49,816 nt of DNA from Cyanobium sp. N.Huapi 1H5. GTDB lineage: Bacteria > Cyanobacteriota > Cyanobacteriia > PCC-6307 > Cyanobiaceae. The stretch covers positions 1 to 49,816 of the forward strand of contig NZ_JAGQBH010000011.1 of NCBI RefSeq assembly GCF_024345535.1. The letters run 5' to 3'. Below the pieces are notes generated by a model, which saw only the letters and a list, made by a program, of their open reading frames with translations, was not told the origin of the DNA and ran no database searches. Numbering within the stretch: the first letter of the stretch is position 1; each line of letters opens with the position of its first letter. This document shows positions 15,275 through 23,652 of this stretch, piece by piece. Position numbers and translations under genes: made by a program.

Positions 15275-17044
15275 ATGAAACCCTTCCAGCAATTCCTGCT
15301 GGCGCCGGTGGCCCTTGGGCTGTTGTCGCCGCTGGCCGCTTCCGCCGGTGAGATCTCCCCGTCCCAGAGGGCGGAGATCTCCACCTACATGGAGCAGCAG
15401 GACATCGATCGCTTCAAGGCCTGGGAAGCCCAGAACCAGGTCACCAGCATCAACCAGTTCTCCGACGTCAAGCCCACCGACTGGGCGTTCCAGGCCCTCT
15501 CCAACCTGGTGGAGCGCTACGGCTGCGTCGCCGGCTACCCGGACGGCACCTTCAAGGGCCGCCAGGCCATGACCCGCTACGAAGCGGCGGCCCTGCTCAA
15601 CGCCTGCCTCGACCGGATCACCGAGGTGACCGACGAGCTCAAGCGGCTGATGGACGAGTTCGAGAAGGAACTCGCCGTGCTGCGCGGCCGTGTGGATGGC
15701 CTGGAGGCCAAGGTGGGTGAGCTCGAAGCCACCCAGTTCTCCACCACCACCAAGCTGCAGGGTGATGCCGTCTTCGTGATCGGCGCCAACAGCTTCGGTG
15801 GCAACCAGGGCCTGCCGAACCCCGCCGTCGGTGTGCCCGCCGGTGCGGCCAACGCCTTCCCCGCCAACAACCGTCGCAACTGGGGCGCCACGGTCTTCAA
15901 CTACGACCTGCGCCTCAACCTGCTCACCAGCTTCACCGGCAAGGACCTGCTGTACACCCGTCTGCGCAGCGGCAACTTCAACAACAGCCCCTTCGGTGGC
16001 CAGCCGTACAACCTGATGGCGCTGGATCGCGCCTTCTCCCCCGTCGGTGGTGCTGACGTCGTCAACATCGACCGTCTCTACTACCGCTTCCCGATCGGCC
16101 GCGACTTCACCGCCCTGATCGGCGCCCGGGCCCGGAACACCGAGTTCCTGGCGATCACCCCCTGGTTCTACCGCTCCGAGATCCTCGACGTCTTCACGCT
16201 GCACGGCGCCCCCGGCACCTACAACAAGGCCACCGGTTCCACCTTCGGCCTGATGTGGAAGCAGAACGTCAAGAAGGGCAAGCCCTTCTTCGCCATCTCC
16301 ACCGCCTACGTGGCCCCCAACGGTGACAACGGCAACCCGAACCAGGGTGGCCTGCTGAACGAGCGCAGCCGCGGCACCTGGACCACCCAGGCCGGCGTGG
16401 CCGGCAAGAACTGGCGCTTCGCCTTCGCCTGGAGCTACGTCCAGTGCGGCCAGAACTTCCGCCGCGGCACCACCTTCGCCCAAGCGGCGGTCGACTGCCC
16501 TGCCATCACCAACAACTTCCTGGGTTCGGAGAACTTCGGCACCAGTGCCGCCTACTCCAACAACTTCGCCACCACCTTCGCGTGGCAGCCCAAGAAGAGC
16601 GGCTGGATCCCCTCCATCAACCTGGGCTGGGGTTACAACGCCATGACCCAGCCCCAGCTGAACCCCCAGACCCTCACGATTGGGAGAGGAGCGACCGCGG
16701 TCCGGGTGCCGACGTTCGACACGGTCCCGACCTTCAACCAGTCGGCCAACCGCGGCGCCAGCCAGTCCTGGAGCGTGGGCCTGCAGTGGAACGATGTGTT
16801 CGCCAAGGGCAACCAGGCCGGCATGGCCGTGGGTCAGCCGGTGTTCGCCACCTCGCTGCGCAACGGCCAGACGCCCCAGGACGGCAACTTCGCCTGGGAG
16901 TGGTGGTACAAGTTCCAGGTCACCGACAACATCAGCGTGACCCCGGCGCTCTTCTACCTGAGCCGCCCCAACGGCCAGTTCACCACCATCGGCCAGTCCA
17001 GCAGCGTGCTCGGCGGCCTGATCCAGACCCAGTTCAAGTTCTGA
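15275..17044 (+). CDS. SLH-domain outer-membrane porin 4 (second sub-family)
   Basis: The protein has 589 residues and is closely related to porin 3 from the signal peptide through the barrel. The barrel ends IQTQFKF with a C-terminal Phe. The SLH domain (INQFSDVKPTDWAFQALSNL, ~60-80), coiled coil and C-terminal strand are shared with all four paralogues. The main differences from porin 3 are in loops, such as the codons near 16030-16060 and 16670-16720, where TLTIGRGATAVRVPTFD replaces a shorter and different segment. VQCGQ and VDCPA keep the two-Cys loop. It is the last gene of the array and has its own promoter-like -10 and terminator. Confidence 0.93.
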   Translation: MKPFQQFLLAPVALGLLSPLAASAGEISPSQRAEISTYMEQQDIDRFKAWEAQNQVTSINQFSDVKPTDWAFQALSNLVERYGCVAGYPDGTFKGRQAMTRYEAAALLNACLDRITEVTDELKRLMDEFEKELAVLRGRVDGLEAKVGELEATQFSTTTKLQGDAVFVIGANSFGGNQGLPNPAVGVPAGAANAFPANNRRNWGATVFNYDLRLNLLTSFTGKDLLYTRLRSGNFNNSPFGGQPYNLMALDRAFSPVGGADVVNIDRLYYRFPIGRDFTALIGARARNTEFLAITPWFYRSEILDVFTLHGAPGTYNKATGSTFGLMWKQNVKKGKPFFAISTAYVAPNGDNGNPNQGGLLNERSRGTWTTQAGVAGKNWRFAFAWSYVQCGQNFRRGTTFAQAAVDCPAITNNFLGSENFGTSAAYSNNFATTFAWQPKKSGWIPSINLGWGYNAMTQPQLNPQTLTIGRGATAVRVPTFDTVPTFNQSANRGASQSWSVGLQWNDVFAKGNQAGMAVGQPVFATSLRNGQTPQDGNFAWEWWYKFQVTDNISVTPALFYLSRPNGQFTTIGQSSSVLGGLIQTQFKF

Positions 17045-17114
17045 TCCTCCGGGGTCCCCTGCGGGGCCCTTGGATCGGCGCTCCTTCCTCCTCACCCTTC
17101 CTCACAACCCTCCG

Positions 17115-17139
17115 GCCCCCCTCTCCAGGGGGGCTTTTT
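17115..17139 (+). terminator. Rho-independent terminator of porin 4
   Basis: GCCCCCC (17115-17121) pairs with GGGGGGC (17128-17134) around TCTCCA and is followed by T5 (17135-17139). Confidence 0.88.
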
Positions 17140-17210
17140 CATGGGCGGGTGCAAGGGGCCGTCCGGGTTGGCCCATCGGCGATGCTGGAGCCAGATGGCG
17201 CCGCCAGCGC

Positions 17211-17906
17211 ATGGCCAGGACCTCCGCCGACCACTACGCCATCCTCGGGGTCTCGCCTGGGGCCACCACCGCCGAGATCAAGGCCGCCTACCGCGCCCTC
17301 GTCAAACGCCACCACCCCGATGCCGGCGGCGATCCGCGCACGATCCTGGCCCTGAATGCGGCCTGGGAGGTGCTGGGCGACGGGGACCGCCGCCGCCATT
17401 ACGACCACGGGGCTGGCGTCGGCATACCGGCACGCAGCGCCGCGGGCGGCGCCGGGTCGGCCAAAGGGGCAGCGGCGGGCCGCCATCGCGGCGTCGGTGC
17501 CGCCAGTGACGAGGAGCTCCTCGGCTGGCTGCAGCAGGTGTACGTGCCGATCGACCGTCTGATCGGCCAGGTGATCAATCCGTTCCCGGCCCAGCTGCGC
17601 TCTCTGGCCGCCGACCCCTACGACGACGAGCTGATGGGGGCGTTCTGCGCCTTCCTCGACCAGAGCCGGCTGCGCATGGAGAAGGTGGAGGCGCTGTATC
17701 GCTCACGGGCCTGCCCGTCGGCGGCCAAAGGCTTCGGCCTCAGCCTCTACCACTGCCTCAGCCAGGTGCAGGATGCCCTTGTGGAGCTGGAGCGCTACAC
17801 GATGGGCTATGTGGACAGCTACCTCCATGACGGCAAGGAGATGCTGCGGGAGGCCCGGCTGCGCCGCAGCCGCCTGAAGGAGGAACGGCGCCGGGTGGAG
17901 ATCTAG
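17211..17906 (+). CDS. J-domain (DnaJ-like) protein
   Basis: The protein has 231 residues. Residues 7-70 form a J domain (DHYAILGVSPGATTAEIKAAYRAL) with the HPD motif at 35-37 that stimulates DnaK/Hsp70 ATPase. There is no Gly/Phe-rich linker, zinc finger or C-terminal client domain. Instead, a Gly/Ala-rich linker leads to a helical region (~100-231) without a family name I know. The C-terminus is Arg/Lys-rich. It is probably a specialised Hsp70 co-chaperone conserved in picocyanobacteria. ATG 17211 is the first start consistent with the domain; the ribosome site is weak. Confidence 0.85.
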   Translation: MARTSADHYAILGVSPGATTAEIKAAYRALVKRHHPDAGGDPRTILALNAAWEVLGDGDRRRHYDHGAGVGIPARSAAGGAGSAKGAAAGRHRGVGAASDEELLGWLQQVYVPIDRLIGQVINPFPAQLRSLAADPYDDELMGAFCAFLDQSRLRMEKVEALYRSRACPSAAKGFGLSLYHCLSQVQDALVELERYTMGYVDSYLHDGKEMLREARLRRSRLKEERRRVEI

Positions 17907-17920
17907 GCGGCGCCGAAGGT

Positions 17921-18166
17921 CTAGGCGGCGGGCATCGCCTCGAGCTGGTCGAGCCGCAGCCACACGTCGGGAACGGGCAGGCGCCAGCGGAGCTGGGCGT
18001 GCTCCCCCTGGATCGCCAGGATCTCACCGGGCCCCTCGAACAGGTAGCCGGGGGGCACCGGATCGCTGGCCCCGGCCTCGAGGCTGTTGGTGTAGGCGAT
18101 TCTGTTCACCCTGACCAGGGCACCCTTTTTGAGGCTCGGGGGAGCGGCAGGCGCGGACTCAGCCAT
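17921..18166 (-). CDS. ndhO: NAD(P)H-quinone oxidoreductase subunit O
   Basis: The protein has 81 residues, the usual length. After a short variable N-terminus it has LKKGALVRVNRIAYTNSLEA, then FEGPGEILAIQGEHAQLRW and PVPDVWLRLDQLEAM, which define NdhO. NdhO is a peripheral cytoplasmic-side subunit of the thylakoid NDH-1 complex, which carries cyclic and respiratory electron flow. It converges with the J-domain gene (14 bases between stops). It is divergent from the epimerase gene across an inverted pair of TAACCT -10 elements. Confidence 0.95.
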   Translation of the reverse strand: MAESAPAAPPSLKKGALVRVNRIAYTNSLEAGASDPVPPGYLFEGPGEILAIQGEHAQLRWRLPVPDVWLRLDQLEAMPAA

Positions 18167-18188
18167 CGTGGAGAGGTGGGTTCGGCAC

Positions 18189-18214
18189 AGGTTAGGGCTG
18201 CCGGAACCTAACCT
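18189..18214. promoter_or_regulatory. Mirrored -10 elements of the ndhO / epimerase divergent promoter
   Basis: GGTTAGG (18190-18196) and CCTAACC (18207-18213) form a 7-bp inverted repeat. Read outward, each half is a TAACCT hexamer: minus strand 18194-18189 toward ndhO (start 18166) and plus strand 18209-18214 toward the epimerase (start 18244). Both distances suit a -10. An operator reading is the alternative. Confidence 0.5.
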
Positions 18215-18243
18215 CGGCTCTGGATTCCGATGGAACGGTGGGC

Positions 18244-19179
18244 ATGCGGCTGCTTCTGCTCGGATGCACGGGTTTCGTCGGCCGGGAGCTGGTGCCGTTC
18301 CTGCTCAACCTCGGCCACCAGCTCACGCTGGTGAGCCGTCGCGCCCGGCCCGACAGCGAGGCGGCCGACCCCCGGCTCACCACCCTCTGCTGCGATCCTT
18401 CTGATCCGGCCAGCTGGGGCCAGCCGGCCTTGCTGGAGGCCCTGGCGGCGGCCGATGGGGTCGTCAACCTGGCCGGGGAACCGATCGCCGACCAGCGCTG
18501 GACGCCTCTCCACCGCCAGCGGCTGCTCGACAGCCGCATCGGCACCACCACCCAGCTGGTGCGGGCGATGGCGGCCCTGGCCACACCGCCCCGGGTGCTG
18601 GTGAACGGCTCGGCCGTGGGCTACTACGGCACCAGCCTGGAGGCCGGCTTCACGGAGGCCAGCCCCCCCGGCGATGATTTCCTGGCCCGTCTCTGCGCCC
18701 GCTGGGAAGCCGCCACCCAGGTCGCTCCCGAGGCCTGCCGCATCGTGGTGCTGCGGGTGGGCATCGTGCTCGGCCCCGACGGCGGCGCCCTCGGCAAGAT
18801 GCTGCCCGTGTTCCGGGCCGGCTTCGGCGGGCCGGTGGGCAGCGGCCAGCAGTGGATGAGCTGGATCCATCGCCACGACCTCTGCCGGCTGATCGTCACC
18901 GCCCTGGAGGACGACACCTACGCCGGCCCCTACAACGCCGTGGCCCCGGAACCCACCCGCATGGGGATCTTCGCCTCCAGCCTCGGCCGCGCCCTCGGCC
19001 GGCCCAGCCTGCTGCCGGTGCCCGGCCCCCTCCTGCAGCTGCTGCTCGGCGACGGTGCCGCGGTGGTGCTCGAAGGACAGCAGGTCAGCCCCGAGCGATT
19101 GCTGGCCCAGGGTTTCCACTTCCAGTACCCGGAGCTCAGCGCTGCCCTCGCCGCTGCCACCAGCCCAGCCCGCCGCTGA
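18244..19179 (+). CDS. TIGR01777-family (YfcH/SDR39U1-like) NAD(P)-binding epimerase
   Basis: The protein has 311 residues. The extended-SDR Rossmann motif LLLGCTGFVGREL (G7, G10, G13) opens the protein. VVNLAGEPIADQRWT, SAVGYYG and GPDGGALGKMLPVF follow, with the usual C-terminal region of TIGR01777 proteins. No specific substrate is known for the family; the fold suggests a nucleotide-sugar epimerase or reductase. ATG 18244 is preferred over the GTG two codons upstream. The 3' end overlaps the convergent small membrane gene by 44 bases. Confidence 0.88.
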   Translation: MRLLLLGCTGFVGRELVPFLLNLGHQLTLVSRRARPDSEAADPRLTTLCCDPSDPASWGQPALLEALAAADGVVNLAGEPIADQRWTPLHRQRLLDSRIGTTTQLVRAMAALATPPRVLVNGSAVGYYGTSLEAGFTEASPPGDDFLARLCARWEAATQVAPEACRIVVLRVGIVLGPDGGALGKMLPVFRAGFGGPVGSGQQWMSWIHRHDLCRLIVTALEDDTYAGPYNAVAPEPTRMGIFASSLGRALGRPSLLPVPGPLLQLLLGDGAAVVLEGQQVSPERLLAQGFHFQYPELSAALAAATSPARR

Positions 19180-19396
19180 GCAGGGCCGCCGCCATCAGCA
19201 GGCCGATGGCGGGCGTGAACAGCGGCTGCCACAGCCGCTGGAAGAGCTCCAGGGGAGCGTCCAGCCGCTGGCCGTGCAGCACCACCGCCACGGCGAAGAA
19301 CAGAGCTCCGGCCAGCACCAGGAAGACGTCGGCCACCAGCACGACATCGAGAACGCGGCGCACTTGCGCGACGGGGCCGGTGGCGGGAGTGCTCAT
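19136..19396 (-). CDS. Small two-helix membrane protein, function unknown
   Basis: The protein has 86 residues and two strongly hydrophobic segments: VVLVADVFLVLAGALFFAVAVV (written here in outline, ~18-40) and TPAIGLLMAAALLSGGL (~61-77). A short hydrophilic loop and an Arg-rich tail (WWQRRGQR) complete it. I do not recognise a named family, although similar short proteins occur in picocyanobacteria. It is convergent with the epimerase (44-base overlap) and divergent from the LpxB-related gene. Two membrane segments and a clean ATG support it as real. Confidence 0.68.
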   Translation of the reverse strand: MSTPATGPVAQVRRVLDVVLVADVFLVLAGALFFAVAVVLHGQRLDAPLELFQRLWQPLFTPAIGLLMAAALLSGGLGWWQRRGQR

Positions 19397-19461
19397 GCCT
19401 GCGGGGTGAGCCGGGAGAGGGAAATCCCCGGTGAGCCCAAACCTAAACTCGACCGTGCTTG

Positions 19462-20685
19462 GTGTCCCGTGTGCCCCTTTCCCCTGCTCCCAGGATCCTG
19501 CTGATCAGCAACGGCCATGGGGAGGATCTCAATGGGGGACTGATCGCCGATGGCCTGCGCCAGTGTGATCCGGGGCTGGAACTGGCGGCCCTGCCGATCG
19601 TCGGGGCCGGATCGGCCTACGGAAGCCGCGGCATTCCCCTCCTCTATGCGGGCCGCAGCCTGCCGTCCGGGGGCATGGTGTACCAGGGCCTCAACCTCTG
19701 GAAGGACCTGGCGGCGGGCTTGGTGCAGCAGAGCCTGGCCCAGCTCTGGACAGCCTGGCGCCAGGGTCGCCGCTTCGACCTGGTGGTCAGCATCGGCGAC
19801 CACGTCCCCCTGATCTTCGCCCTGCTCACGGGACGGCCGACGGTGGTGTTCCTGGTCTCCACCTCGAGCTACTACGAGGGCCGGCTGCGGCTGTCCGCCC
19901 TCACCCGCTGGTGCTGCCGGCGACGGCGGGTGCGCGTGGTGCTCACCCGGGATGCCTTCACCGCCACCGACCTCCAGGCCCAGGGCCAGGCCAAGGCCCT
20001 GTTCCGCGGCTACCCGGTCATGGATCTGCCGCCACCGGACCCGGGCCAGGTGGCCCGCCTGCCGGGCACCCGCACCCTGGCGCTGGTGCCCGGCAGCCGC
20101 TTCCCGGAGGCCCTCCACAACCTGGTGCTGATGCTGCGGCTCTGCAGCCAGCTGGGCGAACGGGCCGGGGAGGGGCCCTGGCGCTTCCTGGTGGCGGTGG
20201 TGCAGAGCCCCCACTGGCGGGAACTGGAACCCCTGGCGGCGGCGGCCGGCTGGCAGCTGGACGGCGGCGTGCTCCGCTGCGCCGGCGGCGACCTCGAGGT
20301 GCACCTGCTGGCGGGGGCCCTGCCCTCGATCCTGGCCGCCAGTGATCTGGTGGTGGGCATGGCCGGCACCGCCGTGGAGCAGGCGGTGGGCTTCGGCCTG
20401 CCCGTGGTGCAGCTGGTGGGCCGCGGTCCCCAGTTCAGCTACGCCTTTGCCGAATCCCAGATGCGGCTGCTGGGTCCCACGGTCCACACCGTGGGGCGGC
20501 GCCCGGCCGACACGGCCGATCTGCAGGAGGCCGCCGGCCTGATCGTCCGCCTGCTGGCCGACCCTGACCTGCCGCAGCGCTGCGCCCAGGCCGCCCTGGA
20601 GCGGGTCGGTCAGCCCGGGGGCTCGCGGCGCATCGCCGAAACCGTGCTCGAGGCCCTCGGCCGGGGCCCCGGCGGCTTCAGCTGA
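19462..20685 (+). CDS. Lipid-A-disaccharide-synthase-related protein (TIGR03492 type)
   Basis: The protein is about 407 residues. ILLISNGHGEDLNGGLIADGL near the N-terminus, GGMVYQGLNLWKDL, VSIGDHVPLIFALL and the C-terminal GMAGTAVEQAVGFGLPVVQL match the cyanobacterial LpxB-related family with a GT-B fold. The family is distinct from true LpxB and its reaction is not established; UDP-sugar transfer to a lipid is plausible. Candidate starts are TTG 19459, GTG 19462 and GTG 19471. A TAAACT -10 (19444-19449) would leave a leader of only a few bases for 19462. The 3' end overlaps the convergent TPR gene by 8 bases. Confidence 0.85.
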   Translation: MSRVPLSPAPRILLISNGHGEDLNGGLIADGLRQCDPGLELAALPIVGAGSAYGSRGIPLLYAGRSLPSGGMVYQGLNLWKDLAAGLVQQSLAQLWTAWRQGRRFDLVVSIGDHVPLIFALLTGRPTVVFLVSTSSYYEGRLRLSALTRWCCRRRRVRVVLTRDAFTATDLQAQGQAKALFRGYPVMDLPPPDPGQVARLPGTRTLALVPGSRFPEALHNLVLMLRLCSQLGERAGEGPWRFLVAVVQSPHWRELEPLAAAAGWQLDGGVLRCAGGDLEVHLLAGALPSILAASDLVVGMAGTAVEQAVGFGLPVVQLVGRGPQFSYAFAESQMRLLGPTVHTVGRRPADTADLQEAAGLIVRLLADPDLPQRCAQAALERVGQPGGSRRIAETVLEALGRGPGGFS

Positions 20686-21094
20686 GCCAGGCCTTCACCT
20701 TCTCCAGGGCCTGCCAGCCCGGCCGCCGCTGCAGGCCATCGGCGATCGAACCCTGCAGTTCCTCCGCCAGCTCCGGGGCCATCAGCATCACCCGCTTGAC
20801 CATCTCGATGTGCTCCCGCACGCCCTTGGCGCCGGTCTCCAGCATCGCCACGCTCAGGTTGATGCGGGCCTGGGGATCCTGGGGATTGAGCTTCACCGCG
20901 TTGCGGGCCGAGGGCAGGGCTGCCTGGGGCTGGTCCAGCAGCAGCTGCAGCCAGGCCAGACAGGTCCATCCCGCCGACTGCCGCGGCTCCTGGGCCGTGA
21001 TCTGCAGGAACTCGTCGATCAGCTCCTCGGGCGCGGCCCCCTGCTGGTAGCGGGCAATGGCCTGGTCGAAGCGGGACTCCTGCTGGGCCGTCAT
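20678..21094 (-). CDS. TPR-repeat protein
   Basis: The protein has 138 residues. Helical repeats with TPR spacing are visible: ELIDEFLQITAQEPRQSAGW, then LAWLQLLLDQPQAALPSARNAVKLNPQDPQARINLS, with the P-Q-D-P turn typical of TPRs. The C-terminal helix pair (HIEMVKRVMLMAPELAEEL) is conserved in a cyanobacterial group of unknown role, probably protein-protein scaffolding. ATG 21094 (MTAQQESRFDQ) is preferred to the longer frame beginning at 21151. It lies between the LpxB-related gene (8-base convergent overlap) and the IscA-like gene, in the same direction as the latter. Confidence 0.82.
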   Translation of the reverse strand: MTAQQESRFDQAIARYQQGAAPEELIDEFLQITAQEPRQSAGWTCLAWLQLLLDQPQAALPSARNAVKLNPQDPQARINLSVAMLETGAKGVREHIEMVKRVMLMAPELAEELQGSIADGLQRRPGWQALEKVKAWLS

Positions 21095-21170
21095 GGCGGC
21101 TGGGGGTGGTGGGGTGGGGATCGTCAGACTCCCATGCCACGGGTCCGGCACGCCATGGACCGGCCCAGGT

Positions 21171-21602
21171 TCAGACGGCGAAGGAGCTGCCGCAGCCGCA
21201 GGTCTGGGAGGCGTTGGGATTGGTGAAGTTGAAGCCGCCGCCGATCAGGGCCGAGGAGAAGTCCAGCTGCATGCCGTAGATGTACAGCAGGCTCTTGGGA
21301 TCGCTCACCACCCGGAAGCTGGGGGCGCCGGCGGGTTCGTAGGTGTAGGTCTCGTCGTCGGGAAGGATCTCCGAACCGTCGATGAAATCCATCGTGTAGC
21401 TCATGCCGCTGCAGCCGCCGGAGCGCACGCCCACCCTCAGCACCTTCTCGCCCCCCTGGGAGGCCATCAGGGTGCCCAGCTGGCGCATGGCCGGCTCGGT
21501 GATCAGGATGCCCTTGCCATCCACGCCGGTGTGGGTGACGGCCGCTTCGGCCGGCAGGGTCGCTGCCGGGCTGGAGGCGGGGGTCTGGGTGGAGCTGCTC
21601 AT
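21171..21602 (-). CDS. HesB/IscA/SufA-family iron-sulphur carrier
   Basis: The protein has 143 residues. The A-type carrier domain occupies ~30-143. Its three conserved cysteines are C64 in GGCSGMSY and C135/C137 in the C-terminal TCGCGSSF. A poorly conserved Ser/Thr/Pro/Ala-rich N-terminal ~25 residues precedes it. A-type carriers accept Fe-S clusters from the SUF scaffold and hand them to target proteins such as photosystem I or radical SAM enzymes, of which three are encoded in this window. It is divergent from crtQ across mirrored TAGAGT elements. ATG 21602 is the first start in frame after the promoter. Confidence 0.92.
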   Translation of the reverse strand: MSSSTQTPASSPAATLPAEAAVTHTGVDGKGILITEPAMRQLGTLMASQGGEKVLRVGVRSGGCSGMSYTMDFIDGSEILPDDETYTYEPAGAPSFRVVSDPKSLLYIYGMQLDFSSALIGGGFNFTNPNASQTCGCGSSFAV

Positions 21603-21660
21603 CGTGCGCTGGGGGGTCGGATGGGGGGAATCGGGCCGCCGGACGACGCGGTGAACGACC

Positions 21661-21707
21661 ACTCTATGGAGATCCCTCCCCGGTGGGTAGGCTCCGGTCC
21701 ATAGAGT
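21661..21707. promoter_or_regulatory. Mirrored -10 elements of the iscA-like / crtQ divergent promoter
   Basis: ACTCTATGGA (21661-21670) is repeated as its exact reverse complement at 21698-21707. Read outward, each arm ends in CATAGAGT. This gives identical -10 candidates TAGAGT at 21702-21707 toward crtQ (start 21732) and at 21666-21661 toward the Fe-S carrier (start 21602). The ten-base perfect symmetry could also be an operator. Confidence 0.55.
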
Positions 21708-21731
21708 CAGGACCTTCACGGGAATCCAAGG

Positions 21732-23207
21732 GTGCGGGTCGCCATCGTGGGTGCGGGTCTGGCCGGTCTGAGCGCGGCCGTCGATCTGGTCGATGCCGGC
21801 CACACGGTCGATCTGTATGAATCCCGCCCCTTCATGGGGGGCAAGGTGGGCAGCTGGGAGGACCCGGACGGGAACCACATCGAGATGGGGCTGCACGTCT
21901 TCTTCTTCAACTACGCCAACCTCTTCGCCCTGATGCGCAAGGTGGGCGCCATCGACAATCTCCTGCCCAAGGAGCACTGGCACCTGTTCGTCAACCGCGG
22001 CGGCGACCTGCGGGCCCTGGATTTCCGCTTTCCTGTCGGGGCCCCCTTCAACGGCCTCAAGGCCTTCTTCACCACCCCCCAGCTCGACTGGATCGACAAG
22101 CTGCGCAATGCCCTCGCCCTGGGGACGAGCCCGATCGTCCGGGGGCTGGTCGATTACGAGGGGGCGATGAAGGTGATCCGTTCCCTTGATGCCATCAGCT
22201 TCCAGCAGTGGTTCCTCAGCCATGGGGGCAGCCCCCGCAGCATTCAGAGGATGTGGAACCCGATCGCCTACGCGCTTGGCTTCATCGACTGCGAGGCCAT
22301 CTCGGCCCGCTGCATGCTCACCATCTTCATGATGTTCGCCTCCCGGACCGAGGCCTCCAAGCTCAACCTGCTCAAGGGGTCCCCCCACCGCAGGCTGACC
22401 GGTCCGATCCTCGACTACATCCAGGCCCGTGGCGGCCGCCTGCACCTGCGCCACCGGGTCAGCGAGGTGCGCCACGAGGAACGCAACGGCCAGACCGTCG
22501 TCACGTCCCTGGTGCTGGGCACCCCGGACGGGGAGAAGCGGGTGGAGGCCGACGCCTACCTGGCCGCCTGCGATGTGCCGGGAGCCCAGCGGCTCCTGCC
22601 CCAGGCCTGGCGCCGTTTCCCCGAATTCGCCGCCATCGACCGGCTCGAGACGGTGCCGGTGGCCACCGTCCAGCTGCGTTACGACGGCTGGGTGACCGAA
22701 CTGGGCGATGGAGACGGCCCCGCCGCCCGCCGGACCGACCTGGGCCGCCCGGCGGGCCTCGACAACCTCCTCTACACGGCCGATGCGGACTTCAGCTGCT
22801 TCGCGGACCTGGCCCTGACCAGCCCGGCCGACTACCGGCGCGAAGGCCTGGGGTCCCTGCTGCAGTGCGTTCTCACCCCCGGTGATCCCTGGATCCCCAG
22901 GAAGACGGAGGAGATCGTCGCCCACACCGACCGGCAGGTGCGCGAGCTGTTCCCCTCCGCCGCCGGCCTGCAGCTCGTCTGGAGCAATGTGGTGAAACTG
23001 GCCCAGTCCCTGTACCGGGAAGCCCCCGGGATGGAGCCGTTCCGCCCCGACCAGCGCACCCCCGTGGCCAACTTCTTCCTGGCCGGCAGTTACACCCGCC
23101 AGGACTACATCGACTCGATGGAAGGGGCCACCATGAGCGGACGGCTGGCCGCCGCCGCCATCCTGGATCAGCCGGTGGCGCTGGCCACCTGCGCCGCGGT
23201 GGCCTAG
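21732..23207 (+). CDS. crtQ: Zeta-carotene desaturase
   Basis: The protein has 491 residues, the usual length. The N-terminus has the FAD-binding Rossmann motif [17 protein letters not shown] (G7, G9, G12) followed by [46 protein letters not shown] and the C-terminal [18 protein letters not shown] are signatures of plant-type ZDS. The enzyme desaturates 9,9'-di-cis-zeta-carotene to prolycopene at the thylakoid membrane, on the way to beta-carotene and zeaxanthin. It starts with GTG. The next gene's AGGAG overlaps its stop, so the two are probably co-transcribed. Confidence 0.95.
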   Translation: MRVAIVGAGLAGLSAAVDLVDAGHTVDLYESRPFMGGKVGSWEDPDGNHIEMGLHVFFFNYANLFALMRKVGAIDNLLPKEHWHLFVNRGGDLRALDFRFPVGAPFNGLKAFFTTPQLDWIDKLRNALALGTSPIVRGLVDYEGAMKVIRSLDAISFQQWFLSHGGSPRSIQRMWNPIAYALGFIDCEAISARCMLTIFMMFASRTEASKLNLLKGSPHRRLTGPILDYIQARGGRLHLRHRVSEVRHEERNGQTVVTSLVLGTPDGEKRVEADAYLAACDVPGAQRLLPQAWRRFPEFAAIDRLETVPVATVQLRYDGWVTELGDGDGPAARRTDLGRPAGLDNLLYTADADFSCFADLALTSPADYRREGLGSLLQCVLTPGDPWIPRKTEEIVAHTDRQVRELFPSAAGLQLVWSNVVKLAQSLYREAPGMEPFRPDQRTPVANFFLAGSYTRQDYIDSMEGATMSGRLAAAAILDQPVALATCAAVA

Positions 23208-23217
23208 GAGCACAACC

Positions 23218-23652
23218 ATGGGCAAATGGCTCGAGCACAGCGTCACCACCGAGATCCAGGCCCCGGTGGCCCGGGTCTGGGAGGTGTGGAGCGATCTGGA
23301 GGCCATGCCCCGCTGGATGCGCTGGATCGAGTCGGTCGTCACCCTCGACGACCCGGACCTGACCGACTGGACCCTGGCGGCCCAGGGGTTCCGTTTCCAC
23401 TGGAAGGCCCGGATCACCGAACGGGTCGACTGCCAGCGGCTGCACTGGGAATCCGTGGGCGGTCTGCCCACCAAGGGGGCCGTCCGCTTCTACCCCCTCG
23501 GGCCCGACCTCACGGCGGTCAAGCTCACGGTGAGCTATGAACTCCCCGGCGCGCTTGCACCCCTGATGGAACCCACCATCATGGGTGGCATCGTCACCAA
23601 AGAGCTGCAGGCCAACCTTGACCGATTTCGCGACCTGGTGCAGAAGGGCTGA
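23218..23652 (+). CDS. SRPBCC-family (START/cyclase-like) protein
   Basis: The protein has 144 residues. The fold is indicated by TTEIQAPVARVWEVWSDLEAMPRWMRWIESV and a C-terminal helix ELQANLDRFRDLVQKG, the usual pattern of polyketide-cyclase/dehydrase START proteins with a ligand cavity. Its position directly after crtQ, with AGGAG at 23206-23210 overlapping the crtQ stop, suggests a role with carotenoids or another hydrophobic ligand; this is inference from linkage. The 3' end overlaps the following lipoprotein frame. Confidence 0.88.
   Translation: MGKWLEHSVTTEIQAPVARVWEVWSDLEAMPRWMRWIESVVTLDDPDLTDWTLAAQGFRFHWKARITERVDCQRLHWESVGGLPTKGAVRFYPLGPDLTAVKLTVSYELPGALAPLMEPTIMGGIVTKELQANLDRFRDLVQKG

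Noticed and set aside
23585..23652. A frameshift fusing the SRPBCC protein and the lipoprotein
   Set aside because: Each has its own domain limits and the SRPBCC frame ends normally with a C-terminal helix and stop. A simple overlap with an uncertain lipoprotein start explains it.
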